Below, one piece after another: positions 55,802 through 64,000 of a DNA stretch of 64,000 bases (positions within the stretch are counted from its first letter, which is position 1; each line of letters begins with the position of its first letter). The stretch is from Undibacterium pigrum (lineage in GTDB: Bacteria; Pseudomonadota; Gammaproteobacteria; Burkholderiales; Burkholderiaceae_D). Position numbers and translations under genes: made by a program. The notes beneath the pieces were generated by a model. The model ran no database searches, was not told where the DNA came from, and saw nothing but the letters and a program-made list of their open reading frames with translations. The stretch is taken from the NCBI RefSeq assembly GCF_003201815.1, contig NZ_QJKB01000001.1:1116001-1180000 (forward strand). The letters run 5' to 3'.

Positions 55802-57229
55802 ATGACTGAAGTCGACATCATGCGAACAGAATTTCTCGCCAATTGCATCAATATTCTGGGAAATGATTTCGTCATCACAGACGCAGCAGACCAGCAGCCC
55901 TACCTGACAGACTGGCGTCGACGTTTTGTGGGCAAGGCGCTGGCCGTATTGCTGCCACAATCCACAGATGAAGTAGCCAGTCTGGTGCGACTGTGTGCAG
56001 CACATCATATCGCCTGTGTGCCTCAGGGTGGCAATACTGGCCTGGTCCTGGGCAGCGTACCTGACCAGTCAGGCCATGCTGTCGTCATCTCTCTAAAACG
56101 TATGAACCGGGTGCTGGCTATTGATGTCGCCAACAACACCATCACTGTAGAAGCTGGCTGCCTGCTGGCACAGGTACAGGATACTGCCAGTGCAGAGCAA
56201 AGATTATTTCCTCTGTCTCTGGCATCAGAAGGCAGTTGCACCATAGGTGGCAATCTGTCGACAAATGCTGGCGGTACTGCCGTACTGCGTTATGGCAATA
56301 CCAGGGAATTATGCCTGGGGCTGGAAGTGATCACAGCTCAGGGTGAAATCTGGAATGGCTTGCGCGGCCTGCGCAAAGACAATACTGGTTATGATCTGCG
56401 TGACTTGTTTATCGGTGCCGAAGGCACACTGGGCATCATCACAGCAGCCGTGTTGAAATTATTTCCACAGCCACGCGCACAAATCACCGCATTCACGGCA
56501 CTGGAAAGTCCAGACGCTGCGCTGGATTTACTCAAATATAGCCAGGATGCACTAGGCCCGACACTGACTGCATTTGAACTGATTTCTGACTTCAGCCTGC
56601 AACTGGTACTCAGGCATTTCCCGCAACTCCAGCATCCATTCGGGCGCAGCTATCCCTACTATGCATTAGTGGAAATGTCTGACCATGAATCAGAAAGCCA
56701 TGCGATTGCGCTTATGGAGCAAGTCCTGGAACAGGCCATGAATGATGGTCACGCCGCCGACGCCGTCTGCGCGACGTCCATCAGCCAGTCCAAATCCCTG
56801 TGGAAATTGCGCGAACATATTTCGGAGGCACAGGCCAAAGAAGGCAAGAATATCAAGCATGATATCTCTATCCCGGTTTCGCAAATCCCACACTTTATAC
56901 AAATAACAGATGCCGAATTAAGCGCCGCATTTCCAGGCTGCCAGATTGTCTGTTTTGGTCACATGGGGGATGGCAATTTACACTATAACGTCTCAGCGCC
57001 AGTTGGCAGCAGCGATGCCGAATTCATCCTGCAACAGACTGCCATCAACCGCATAGTCCATGACAATGTGCATCAGTTCAAAGGCTCAATTTCTGCCGAA
57101 CATGGGTTGGGTATGTTGAAGCGGGATGAAATCAAACTGTATAAATCCGAGCTGGAATTATCCATGATGCGTGCCATCAAGGTGGCGCTGGACCCACAGA
57201 ATTTAATGAACCCTGGCAAGGTCCTGTAG
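55802..57229 (+). CDS. FAD-linked oxidase (D-2-hydroxyacid dehydrogenase, GlcD/D2HGDH-like)
   Basis: Flavoenzyme of about 475 residues that oxidises a D-2-hydroxy acid such as D-lactate or D-2-hydroxyglutarate. The PCMH-type FAD domain has CVPQGGNTGLVLGSVPD near residue 75 and GSCTIGGNLSTNAGGTAVLRYG near residue 145. The C-terminal FAD-oxidase domain has CFGHMGDGNLHYNV near residue 385 and SAEHGLGMLKRDEI near residue 435. The start is uncertain among 55772, 55802 and 55820. It is the third gene of the wrbA unit; the substrate is not resolved. Confidence 0.9.
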   Translation: MTEVDIMRTEFLANCINILGNDFVITDAADQQPYLTDWRRRFVGKALAVLLPQSTDEVASLVRLCAAHHIACVPQGGNTGLVLGSVPDQSGHAVVISLKRMNRVLAIDVANNTITVEAGCLLAQVQDTASAEQRLFPLSLASEGSCTIGGNLSTNAGGTAVLRYGNTRELCLGLEVITAQGEIWNGLRGLRKDNTGYDLRDLFIGAEGTLGIITAAVLKLFPQPRAQITAFTALESPDAALDLLKYSQDALGPTLTAFELISDFSLQLVLRHFPQLQHPFGRSYPYYALVEMSDHESESHAIALMEQVLEQAMNDGHAADAVCATSISQSKSLWKLREHISEAQAKEGKNIKHDISIPVSQIPHFIQITDAELSAAFPGCQIVCFGHMGDGNLHYNVSAPVGSSDAEFILQQTAINRIVHDNVHQFKGSISAEHGLGMLKRDEIKLYKSELELSMMRAIKVALDPQNLMNPGKVL

Positions 57230-57234
57230 ATAGC

Positions 57235-57258
57235 CTCAATGCCAGTCATGGCATTGAG
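57235..57258. terminator. Stem-loop between convergent FAD oxidase and chemotaxis genes
   Basis: CTCAATGCC / GGCATTGAG, a perfect 9-bp stem with a 6-base loop, 6 bp after the oxidase stop. No T-run on either side, so rho-independent termination is only possible, not clear. Confidence 0.45.
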
Positions 57259-57271
57259 ACAAATGCAGAGC

Positions 57272-58888
57272 TTAGTTAGCTAGTTGCCTTGGCGTATAGC
57301 GTCGTGCTTGCGGGCCATCCACCTCAACAGCCTGCATATGTTGAGGTAATTGGAAGACACTCACTGCACGCGCCAATTCAACTGCCTGTTCTTCCATGCT
57401 TTCTGCGGCTGCCGCTGCCTGTTCAACCAAAGCTGCATTTTGCTGCGTCATTTCATCCATTTGCGTAATGGCCAGGTTCACTTGTTCTATGCCTGAACTT
57501 TGTTCCTGACTGGCCGCGGTGATCTCGCTCATGATGTCGGCCACATGCTGGACACTGGTGACGATTTCATCCATGGTCTTGCCAGCTTCATCCACCAGCT
57601 TACTACCCTGATCGACTTTGTCTACCGAATCACTGATGAGTGACTTGATTTCCTTGGCGGCGCTGGCCGATCTCTGTGCCAGATTACGCACCTCCGCTGC
57701 CACCACCGCAAAGCCACGGCCCTGCTCGCCTGCCCTGGCAGCTTCTACCGCTGCATTCAAGGCCAGGATATTGGTCTGGAAGGCAATACCATCGATGACA
57801 CCGATAATATCGACAATCTTGCGTGAACTCTCCTTGATAGAGCCCATAGTATTCACCACTTGCCCGACCACTGCTCCACCCTTCACCGCAACACCAGATG
57901 CAGAAACCACCAGTTGATTGGCCTGGCGTGCATTGTCAGCATTTTGCCTGACTGTGCTGGTCAGCTCTTCCATGGAACTGGCAGTTTCTTCCAGTGAACT
58001 GGCCTGCGATTCTGTACGGCTGGAAAGATCTGCATTACCAGATGCGATTTCCTGTGAAGCGACTGTGATGGTCTCTGTACCTGTTTTGATCTTGGAAATC
58101 GTATTCAAGAGATTTTCCTGCATCATTTTCAGTGAATGCAGCAAATCACCAATTTCATCCGTGCCGCTGGCTTCTACTGGCTTGCTCAAATCACCATTGG
58201 CAATTTGATCGGCGATGATTGCTGAACGCTTGATCGGTCCGGCAATCGTACGGGCAATCAACCATGCTGCCAGTGAGCCTATGACGATAGTCAAAACCCC
58301 AATCAGCAACATGCCCATTCTGGCATTCTTGTAATTCGTCAGAGACTCATCATAGGCAGTCTTCATGGCCTTATGCTGTTGCTGCGCCAGTTCACTCAGG
58401 GCCAGCATCCATTTTTCGTTTGGCGCATTAAAATCTGTTTGCAATACCGAAGCTGCATCAAAATAATTGCCCTCACCAACCAAACCTTTGATCTTATTGG
58501 CGATCGTCAGTACTTGCCGTTTTTGATCGACAGAATTTTGTAGCGTATCTTTACCTTCTTTGTCATCGATCAGTTTTTTTGCTGCCACTTCTGAAGCCTC
58601 ATAAGATTCCAGAATCCTGGCCAGTTTTTTGGTCTCACGTTCTGCCTCAGCCATATCGCTGGGTGCTGTCATTTTTCGCAATACCAAGGCCAGAGCACGA
58701 CCCTGCTCACGCATATCGGTAGCAGCATCAAGGCTGGCAACCTTGGTATTGAAAATATAATCTGTAGATGCCTGTAACTGACTTAGCCTGAATAAACCAA
58801 GTACCAGTAAACCACAGGAAAACAGAATGACCAGACCAAAACCCAAAGCCAGACGAGCACTAATCTTTAACCGCGACAATTGATTCAT
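57272..58888 (-). CDS. Methyl-accepting chemotaxis protein
   Basis: Inner-membrane chemoreceptor of 538 residues. A first membrane segment (about 12-32) and a second (about 190-212) flank a periplasmic four-helix-bundle domain (4HB_MCP type, about 35-188). A HAMP domain (about 213-265) leads to a long signalling domain with the hairpin tip [22 protein letters not shown] in shortened form near residue 385. The C-terminus (TPRQLAN) lacks the NWETF-type tether for CheR/CheB. The ATG at 58888 has AGGA at a fitting distance. A long inverted repeat lies 46 bp upstream. Ligand unknown. Confidence 0.93.
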   Translation of the reverse strand: MNQLSRLKISARLALGFGLVILFSCGLLVLGLFRLSQLQASTDYIFNTKVASLDAATDMREQGRALALVLRKMTAPSDMAEAERETKKLARILESYEASEVAAKKLIDDKEGKDTLQNSVDQKRQVLTIANKIKGLVGEGNYFDAASVLQTDFNAPNEKWMLALSELAQQQHKAMKTAYDESLTNYKNARMGMLLIGVLTIVIGSLAAWLIARTIAGPIKRSAIIADQIANGDLSKPVEASGTDEIGDLLHSLKMMQENLLNTISKIKTGTETITVASQEIASGNADLSSRTESQASSLEETASSMEELTSTVRQNADNARQANQLVVSASGVAVKGGAVVGQVVNTMGSIKESSRKIVDIIGVIDGIAFQTNILALNAAVEAARAGEQGRGFAVVAAEVRNLAQRSASAAKEIKSLISDSVDKVDQGSKLVDEAGKTMDEIVTSVQHVADIMSEITAASQEQSSGIEQVNLAITQMDEMTQQNAALVEQAAAAAESMEEQAVELARAVSVFQLPQHMQAVEVDGPQARRYTPRQLAN

Positions 58889-59260
58889 ATATTTTCCTGA
58901 GCATCCTAAAAGCACGGAGAGTGGACATTAGTTTGGCACAGGGATATAAAACAAGACTTACTATCCTGTGCCAGGCAATTAATTGTTTTCAATACGAAAA
59001 TCTTGAAAGAAACCCTGCTTCAACATGCCATGAGTAATGGCATGCTGACTATGTCTGCCTTTGAGAATCAGGATGAAATTCCCAGCAAAACAAGACGTGA
59101 TGCTTGTTCAGAGTATAGCCTGAAACATCGACAGCGCAATCAAGTCATAGTGACGAAATGCAACATCAAATAACAGGCCACTTCAGTTGAGGCGCATGAT
59201 TTTCTTAGTCAGTAAAAAAGAAAAATGACAAGATTTAACAGTTCACCATCACGACATTTT
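58889..59260. other. Intergenic region upstream of the chemoreceptor gene
   Basis: About 370 bp. Contains the inverted repeat at 58934-58973 and a second hairpin CATGCCAT / ATGGCATG at 59024-59044 without a T-run. No gene recognised. Confidence 0.6.
58934..58973. promoter_or_regulatory. Long inverted repeat upstream of the chemoreceptor gene
   Basis: TGGCACAGG at 58934-58942 and CCTGTGCCA at 58965-58973, a perfect 9-bp match that extends by ATA/TAT if one G is bulged. The centre-to-start distance suits an operator or a structured leader. The regulator is unknown. Confidence 0.5.
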
Positions 59261-60337
59261 TTATGCTGACCCGGCATCAGTCTCCAGAAACGCATCGGTA
59301 GACACCACATGACCATCATCAAACTGCAAACTACGTTCGGGCCAACGCAAGGCTGCCAGCTTGTAGCTGGATGCAGAGATGTGCTGGTTCTTTCTTGCAA
59401 CCCAGCGGCCACCAACAGAAAAATCTATGCAATATACATTGCCATGCTTGCCATGCCATGCACAGGGATTGATCTCTTCAAATAAATCTGTATCACCTTT
59501 ACCAACCTGGGCACGATCAAAAGCATCATAGCGCCGCCAATAATGCCCAACCACTACCGGAACCCGCCCTTCATACTCATCCCACCATGGCACACGGCCA
59601 ACAAAGCGCCATTTACCACCAGAATAAAAAGTACCATGCCATTCCCGCTCAACGCCAGAGGTCAGGACTCTCAAAGGATTATGCATTTGCATCATCACAT
59701 CATGGCGAGCATGAGCCGGCATGAAGGGAGGCTGATGCTGCGGATCTTCCAGGCCCGGCGGGTGCGTCTCCAGTTCCTCAAGCATTGCAGCCTTTAATTC
59801 CGACGCCTGTCTGTGTGTCGCCTCATTCCATTGATTATCATGGTCAATCAAGCTGCCAGCAGGCAAAGTACGTATAGCCTGAATATGCTTTTCCATCCAG
59901 GCCGCATGTACCACGCGCAAATCTTCACGCTCCAGGCCAATTGGCAAGGACAATAGGAACTCAACGAGCTCTTCTTTTTTTTCAGCTGCCAGACGCTGAA
60001 ATGGCGCGTACTTGGGTGCATCCCAAGCCTGTCTTTCATCAAAAAACCAGCCTGATCCATCTTTGGCACTACCGCGCAAGAGATTCATTTCATGGTTGCC
60101 TAATACCGCCATCGCCTTGCCAGCCCTTATCAGTCGCTCAACCAGGGCCAATACCGCCGGGCTATCTGGCCCCCGATCACAAAAATCACCGACAAAAACC
60201 AGAGTACGATCTTCCGGATGATTACCCTCTGTGTCATACCCGAGATGCTGCAACAAATTGCTAAGCGCCTCATATTCACCATGGACATCACCAATGATGT
60301 CAAGTGGCCCCGGAGGAAGTTGTTGTATCAGACTCAT
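59261..60337 (-). CDS. Metallophosphatase (ApaH/PP2A-like calcineurin fold)
   Basis: Dinuclear-metal phosphoesterase of 358 residues. Motifs appear in order: IIGDVHGEYEA near residue 15, FVGDFCDRGPDS near residue 49, VLGNHEMNLL near residue 78, then later His residues (VVHAAWMEKH, and VVGHYWRRYDAF near residue 265). This resembles symmetrical diadenosine tetraphosphatase or Ser/Thr phosphatases, but the protein is about 80 residues longer than ApaH. The substrate is open. The ATG at 60337 has AAGGA 5 bases upstream. Divergent from the WYL regulator gene, with a shared 130-bp control region. Confidence 0.85.
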   Translation of the reverse strand: MSLIQQLPPGPLDIIGDVHGEYEALSNLLQHLGYDTEGNHPEDRTLVFVGDFCDRGPDSPAVLALVERLIRAGKAMAVLGNHEMNLLRGSAKDGSGWFFDERQAWDAPKYAPFQRLAAEKKEELVEFLLSLPIGLEREDLRVVHAAWMEKHIQAIRTLPAGSLIDHDNQWNEATHRQASELKAAMLEELETHPPGLEDPQHQPPFMPAHARHDVMMQMHNPLRVLTSGVEREWHGTFYSGGKWRFVGRVPWWDEYEGRVPVVVGHYWRRYDAFDRAQVGKGDTDLFEEINPCAWHGKHGNVYCIDFSVGGRWVARKNQHISASSYKLAALRWPERSLQFDDGHVVSTDAFLETDAGSA

Positions 60338-60385
60338 CATTATCCTTTTACAGTTATCTATTGCCGTTTAGCTGATTTGCAAAGC

Positions 60386-60446
60386 ATCGAATCAATTTGA
60401 TCGCTTACAAACTATAGCATCAAAATGATTCGATGATAAAATGATT
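60386..60446. promoter_or_regulatory. Operator-like repeats in the phosphatase/WYL control region
   Basis: ATCGAATCA (60386-60394) is the inverted copy of TGATTCGAT (60426-60434). A direct repeat AAAATGATT occurs at 60422-60430 and 60438-60446. The sites surround and overlap the predicted minus-strand promoter at 60411-60439, as expected for a repressor. Confidence 0.5.
60411..60439 (-). promoter_or_regulatory. Candidate promoter of the metallophosphatase gene
   Basis: Minus-strand TTATCA (60434-60439), 17-base spacer and TATAGT (60411-60416), about 75 bp before the start. The spacer contains one arm of the inverted repeat. Confidence 0.45.
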
Positions 60447-60470
60447 TATCAAACCAGATAATTATTTCCC

Positions 60471-61370
60471 ATGCATACAAACCTCTTGACTGAATTGCCA
60501 GCCGCCCAGCGCGAACGTCTGGCCTTCATCGAATTCCGCCTATGGTTTCTGGGTAAAGTGACACGCAAGGACGTCATGGAGCGCTTTGATATTGCCTCTG
60601 CCGCTGGGACACGCGATTTGGTGCTATATAGAGAGCTGGCTCCAGGCAATACCTGCTATGAAGGCAAGATGTATCACTATCGCGACAGCTTCCAGCCCCT
60701 GTTTCAACACAAGGCAGACAGGGTATTGTCAGCACTTTGCGCAGGCTTTGGCGATGGCGAACGCAGCATGGGTGAAGCCCTGCTACAACACGATATCCCT
60801 GCCAGACTGAACCAACCCAAGCTCGCAGACCTGGCGACCATCACCCGCGCGATCCAAGGTCAATATCCGCTTACCCTGACCTACCATTCCATGAAGACCG
60901 GCCCATCACAGAGAGAAATAGTCCCTCTGGCTCTGGTCGATTCAGGCTTGCGCTGGCATGTGCGCGCCTATGACAGAAGCAAACGGGAGTTTCGTGATCT
61001 GGTGCTGACACGCGTGGAGCACATGATAGAAATCAAGTCCGGCTCCAAAAACCTTTTAGTGCAAGAATATGAACAACTCGCTGCCGATGAACAATGGCAA
61101 AACATGATTGATATTGAGTTACATCCACACCCATCCCACCCCTACCCAGAATCCATCATGCGCGACTATGGCATGAACAAAGGTAAGCTGGAAGTCCGCT
61201 TGCGCGCGGCAGCTGTGGGTTACGTACTACGCCAATGGCAAGTTGATTGCTCAGCCAATGGACACCTTGACGGCAGGAATTTCAGACTGAAACTTGCCAA
61301 CTTGAGTGTGCTTGATAAAGTAAAAAATGCAGTATTGGCACCTGGTTACAAAAAATTGGCGGCAAATTAA
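60471..61370 (+). CDS. WYL-domain transcriptional regulator (BrxR-like layout)
   Basis: Putative DNA-binding regulator of 299 residues. An N-terminal winged-helix-type region (about 15-75; RLAFIEFRLWFLGKVTRKDVMERF abbreviated) is followed by a WYL domain (about 120-195; LTLTYHSMK, VPLALVDSGLRWHVRAYDRSKREFRDLVLTRV in part) and a C-terminal WCX-like domain (about 210-295). WYL regulators often respond to nucleotides or nucleic acid ligands, and this domain order is that of BrxR/CapW defence regulators, but no defence genes are present in the window. No Shine-Dalgarno is evident before the ATG. It is divergent from the metallophosphatase. Confidence 0.82.
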   Translation: MHTNLLTELPAAQRERLAFIEFRLWFLGKVTRKDVMERFDIASAAGTRDLVLYRELAPGNTCYEGKMYHYRDSFQPLFQHKADRVLSALCAGFGDGERSMGEALLQHDIPARLNQPKLADLATITRAIQGQYPLTLTYHSMKTGPSQREIVPLALVDSGLRWHVRAYDRSKREFRDLVLTRVEHMIEIKSGSKNLLVQEYEQLAADEQWQNMIDIELHPHPSHPYPESIMRDYGMNKGKLEVRLRAAAVGYVLRQWQVDCSANGHLDGRNFRLKLANLSVLDKVKNAVLAPGYKKLAAN

Positions 61371-61466
61371 TTGCGATCAACGGATCTATCTGAAGATGGA
61401 ATTCTTTTAAATCCGGCACAATTTTCTAAACCTGCTTGCACCGTACCGTTAAGCTACTCCAGAAAA

Positions 61467-61494
61467 GAAAAAGCCCGGAATTTTAATCCGGGCT
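61467..61494 (-). terminator. Rho-independent terminator of tRNA-Arg
   Basis: Minus-strand stem AGCCCGGA / TCCGGGCT followed by TTTTTCTTTT, 17 bp after the tRNA 3' end. Confidence 0.85.
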
Positions 61495-61510
61495 AAGTCT
61501 GTAAATCCGT

Positions 61511-61587
61511 TGGCCTGTCCAGCACGAATCGAACGTGCGACCCCGAGCTTAGAAGGCTCGTGCTCTATCCAACTGAGCTATGGACAG
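61511..61587 (-). tRNA. tRNA-Arg (anticodon TCT)
   Basis: A 77-nt cloverleaf on the minus strand. The acceptor stem CTGTCCA pairs perfectly with TGGACAG, the discriminator is G and CCA is encoded. The D-arm is GCTC...GAGC, the anticodon stem CGAGC/GCTCG encloses loop CTTCTAA with anticodon TCT, and the T-arm GCACG-TTCGATT-CGTGC is intact. It reads AGA codons. A terminator follows it. Confidence 0.97.
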
Positions 61588-61699
61588 TCTTGTTCATGGG
61601 TGGCAAAACAAATGTTTGCTAGCCCAAAAACTGAAGGCTGAATAGTACATGGTATCGCCGCCAGATTCAAGAATGAAAAGCATCTGGCAGCGAATTTAC

Positions 61700-63046
61700 T
61701 TAGATTGCAGGTGGAATGCAATCTGCCAGACGACGGGCACTGGTTGATGCCTGTTCAGCATCTTCTGCTTCGACCATGACGCGCACCAGTGGCTCGGTGC
61801 CTGAGGCACGTATCAATACCCTGCCCTTGTCTGCCAGTTCTGCTTCTACCTTCTGTTTTTCGGCTACGAGCTTTTCATTTTTCTGCCAGTCAAAACCGGC
61901 AGGTACTTTGATATTCAATAAAGTCTGGGGGAACAATTGCAGATCGTCAAAACAGGCATCCAGGCTCTTGCCGTTACGTCTTAGGGCAGACAATACCTGC
62001 AGGGCTGAGACTATGCCGTCACCTGTCGTATGCTTGTCCAGGCACAGCAAATGGCCTGAGCCTTCGCCACCCAGCAGCCAGCCGCGCTCATACATTTGCT
62101 CAAGCACATAACGATCACCAACTTTCGCACGGGCAAAGCCCACACCCAGTTTCTTGAATGCCAGCTCAACTGCCATATTGGTCATGAGTGTGCCAACCAC
62201 ACCTTCGACTTCACCTATGGCCATGCGGTCCAGCACCATCAGGTACAAGAGTTGGTCACCGTTATAGATCTTGCCGTGTTTGTCGACCATAAGCAGGCGG
62301 TCAGCATCGCCATCAAGGGCAATACCCAGATCAGCGTGATTGGCGCGCACGGCCAGGGCCAGCGCGTCAGGCGAGGTAGCACCAACCTTGTCATTGATGT
62401 TCAAACCGTTTGGCTGATTGCCGATGGCGATGACATCTGCTCCAAGCTCATGGAATACATGGGGGGCGATATCGTAAGCTGCGCCGTGGGCACAATCGAC
62501 AACAATTTTCAGGCCGCGCAAATCCAGCTCTGCCGGGAAGGTACTTTTACAAAATTCTATATAGCGTCCATTGGCATCACTCAGGCGGCGAGCCTTACCA
62601 AGTTTCTCAGAACTGACGCACTGCATGGGGCGCTCAAGTTCGGCTTCTATCGCCAGCTCAACTTCGTCCGGCAGTTTATTGCCATTTGCAGAGAAAAACT
62701 TGATGCCATTATCATCAAAAGGATTATGTGATGCAGAGATCACGACACCTGCAGATAGTCGCAAAGCACGCGTCAGGTAAGCCACTGCTGGCGTAGGTGC
62801 GGGGCCGGACAACATAACGTCAACACCAGCGGCGGCGAAACCAGCCTCCAGCGATGCTTCCAGCAGATAACCGGAAATACGGGTGTCCTTGCCTATCAAG
62901 ACGGTAGGTCGTGCATCACCAACAACATTCGCTTGTGCCAACACTTTGCCGGCGGCAAAACCCAGGCGCATGACAAAATCAGGGGTGATTGGGGCAACGC
63001 CAACTTTGCCGCGTATGCCATCTGTACCAAAATATTTTCTACTCAT
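61700..63046 (-). CDS. glmM: Phosphoglucosamine mutase
   Basis: Converts glucosamine-6-phosphate to glucosamine-1-phosphate for UDP-GlcNAc, peptidoglycan and LPS synthesis. It has 448 residues. The N-terminal YFGTDGIRG, the phosphoserine loop [17 protein letters not shown] near residue 100, the Mg-binding [12 protein letters not shown] near residue 242, the sugar loop [10 protein letters not shown] near residue 325 and the phosphate loop [12 protein letters not shown] near residue 410 are all present. ATG at 63046 has AGGAAG upstream. It follows folP by 14 bp, the same order as in E. coli. Confidence 0.97.
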   Translation of the reverse strand: MSRKYFGTDGIRGKVGVAPITPDFVMRLGFAAGKVLAQANVVGDARPTVLIGKDTRISGYLLEASLEAGFAAAGVDVMLSGPAPTPAVAYLTRALRLSAGVVISASHNPFDDNGIKFFSANGNKLPDEVELAIEAELERPMQCVSSEKLGKARRLSDANGRYIEFCKSTFPAELDLRGLKIVVDCAHGAAYDIAPHVFHELGADVIAIGNQPNGLNINDKVGATSPDALALAVRANHADLGIALDGDADRLLMVDKHGKIYNGDQLLYLMVLDRMAIGEVEGVVGTLMTNMAVELAFKKLGVGFARAKVGDRYVLEQMYERGWLLGGEGSGHLLCLDKHTTGDGIVSALQVLSALRRNGKSLDACFDDLQLFPQTLLNIKVPAGFDWQKNEKLVAEKQKVEAELADKGRVLIRASGTEPLVRVMVEAEDAEQASTSARRLADCIPPAI

Positions 63047-63060
63047 ATACTTCCTGCTGT

Positions 63061-63900
63061 TCAACGGGACAGTGCATCCCAGACTTTGTATGCATCGACA
63101 GTTTCTGCCACGTCGTGCACACGGATTATGTTTGCGCCCATTTGCTTTGCTGCCAGGGCTGCGGCTATGCTGCCTGCCAGGCGTTCTGGTGCTGCTCTGC
63201 CCGTCAATCCACCTATCATGGATTTGCGCGAGACGCCCACCAGCACGGGCAAACCCAGTTCTCGCAGCAACTCAGGCAAATGCCTGAACAAGGCAATATT
63301 ATGCGCCAGGGTTTTACCAAAACCAAAACCTGGGTCGAGACAAATGCGCTCGGCCTCTATACCTGCCTGCTCAAAAGCAGCCAGACGCTCACGCAAGAAT
63401 ACTTTCACTTCTTCATTGACATCAGCATATTCAGGGCTGAGCTGCATGTCCACTGGAGTATTTTGCATATGCATGGCACACAAGGCAGCATCTGCGTTTT
63501 GTACTGCTGCAATAGATTCTGGTGAACGAAAACCCTGGATATCATTGACCATGTCTACCCCGGCGAGCAATGCTTCTCGCATGACTTGCGGCTTGTAAGT
63601 ATCAATGGATAAAGGCTTACCACAATCACGCAAGGCATAGATGACGGGCATGACGCGGCCCAGCTCTTCATCCAGTGGCAAAGGAGCAGAACCTGGGCGG
63701 CTGGACTCACCACCTATATCGATGATATCAACACCGTCTTCTATCATCTGTTCTGCACGGGCGATGGCACTTTCCAGGTGCAGGTATTTGCCACCATCGG
63801 AAAAAGAATCAGGTGTGATGTTGAGGACACCCATGACCAGGGTTCTGGATTGCGCTCCGCTTAAAGGATAGCGAAAACGGCCACATTGGAAATATTTCAT
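63061..63900 (-). CDS. folP: Dihydropteroate synthase
   Basis: Joins p-aminobenzoate to dihydropterin diphosphate in folate synthesis; target of sulfonamides. It has 279 residues. [15 protein letters not shown] near residue 24 (diphosphate-binding loop), [14 protein letters not shown] near residue 58 and the C-terminal [15 protein letters not shown] are all canonical. No insertion of the kind seen in sulfonamide-resistant alleles was noticed. It is co-transcribed with glmM. Confidence 0.97.
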   Translation of the reverse strand: MKYFQCGRFRYPLSGAQSRTLVMGVLNITPDSFSDGGKYLHLESAIARAEQMIEDGVDIIDIGGESSRPGSAPLPLDEELGRVMPVIYALRDCGKPLSIDTYKPQVMREALLAGVDMVNDIQGFRSPESIAAVQNADAALCAMHMQNTPVDMQLSPEYADVNEEVKVFLRERLAAFEQAGIEAERICLDPGFGFGKTLAHNIALFRHLPELLRELGLPVLVGVSRKSMIGGLTGRAAPERLAGSIAAALAAKQMGANIIRVHDVAETVDAYKVWDALSR

Positions 63901-63914
63901 TTTTCAAAAAGACT

Positions 63915-63940
63915 AAGGGTGAGGAATAATCCCCACCCTT
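63915..63940 (-). terminator. Rho-independent terminator upstream of folP
   Basis: Minus-strand AAGGGTGGGG / CCTCACCCTT stem with one mismatch, then AGTCTTTTTG. It would end the preceding gene, expected from conserved order to be ftsH; a possible 3' end (codons for T-A-P-A-stop, 63986-64000) is too short to confirm. Confidence 0.6.
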
Positions 63941-64000
63941 GTACAAGAAATTCAAAAATTAATTGTGTGTTTTTTGTACGTCAGCTCAGGCTGGCGCTGT

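Noticed and set aside
60471-61370. BREX or CBASS defence island around the WYL regulator
   Set aside because: Flanking genes are a metallophosphatase, tRNA-Arg and glmM; no defence effector, methylase or nuclease was found.
61467-61587. tRNA gene as an integration site for a mobile element
   Set aside because: No integrase and no duplicated tRNA 3' end were seen nearby.
63986-64000. Possible 3' end of ftsH on the minus strand (T-A-P-A-stop)
   Set aside because: Only four codons are visible; expected from gene order but not supported by sequence.

Overview
This window reads as bacterial chromosome from a betaproteobacterium of order Burkholderiales, most likely Oxalobacteraceae, with an Undibacterium- or Herminiimonas-like genus as the best guess. 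This is inferred from gene content and moderate GC, not from a marker gene. Supporting points are the trpF-trpB-trpA-accD-folC-SPOR-cvpA-purF supercluster, a solitary rnfB beside nth, an intracellular PHB depolymerase with a Cys nucleophile, DUF1841, an EpsE/F/G-type exopolysaccharide locus, and glmM-folP at the right edge. Nearly all of the DNA is coding. I see no phage, insertion sequence, plasmid gene or CRISPR array.

Layout. 1-8.2 kb: housekeeping genes (argA 3' part, yggX, a lipoprotein-type beta-carbonic anhydrase, rpiA, srkA, a YecA/SEC-C protein, acyl-CoA-binding protein, a 2-hydroxyacid reductase, ferredoxin fdxA and a ferredoxin-NADP reductase). 8.2-13.7 kb: a two-gene signalling operon of a 1430-residue TPR/PAS/hybrid histidine kinase and an HD-GYP response regulator. 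14.2-24.4 kb: phaZ, rnfB-nth, a nitroreductase, bamC-dapA, a methyltransferase, a site-2-protease homologue that has lost its zinc ligands, yciO, htpX and a PHP phosphoesterase. 24.4-29.3 kb: a TonB-dependent receptor and a two-gene ABC-2 exporter. 29.5-38 kb: the purF-to-trpF block, read on the minus strand. 38-53.5 kb: a wecG-like glycosyltransferase, isocitrate lyase, then an exopolysaccharide locus (secreted glycoside hydrolase, Wzy-type polymerase, acyltransferase, two GT2 enzymes, tyrosine-kinase-like ATPase, chain-length protein, outer-membrane export protein, initiating phosphotransferase and a FemAB/GNAT protein). 53.5-64 kb: YihY, wrbA, a DUF2069 protein, an FAD-linked oxidase, a chemotaxis receptor, a divergent metallophosphatase/WYL-regulator pair, tRNA-Arg(TCT), glmM and folP.

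How the genes work together. The exopolysaccharide locus has two arms that diverge around 49.8-50.0 kb. The left arm encodes secretion (EpsE, EpsF, EpsG), a glycosyltransferase and an acyltransferase. The right arm encodes a glycosyltransferase and the initiating phosphotransferase. No Wzx flippase is visible, so some of the pathway must be encoded elsewhere. The right-arm leader looks like an rRNA leader (boxA-like element, then a GTGGGC block), suggesting antitermination. The HD-GYP/hybrid kinase pair could connect environmental sensing to c-di-GMP, but nothing in the sequence ties it directly to the exopolysaccharide locus.

The points most worth a second look are the zinc-ligand-less site-2 protease, the rRNA-leader-like exopolysaccharide leader, the WYL/phosphatase control region, the clustered TGTGAAA sites in front of aceA, and the orphan soluble RnfB next to nth.
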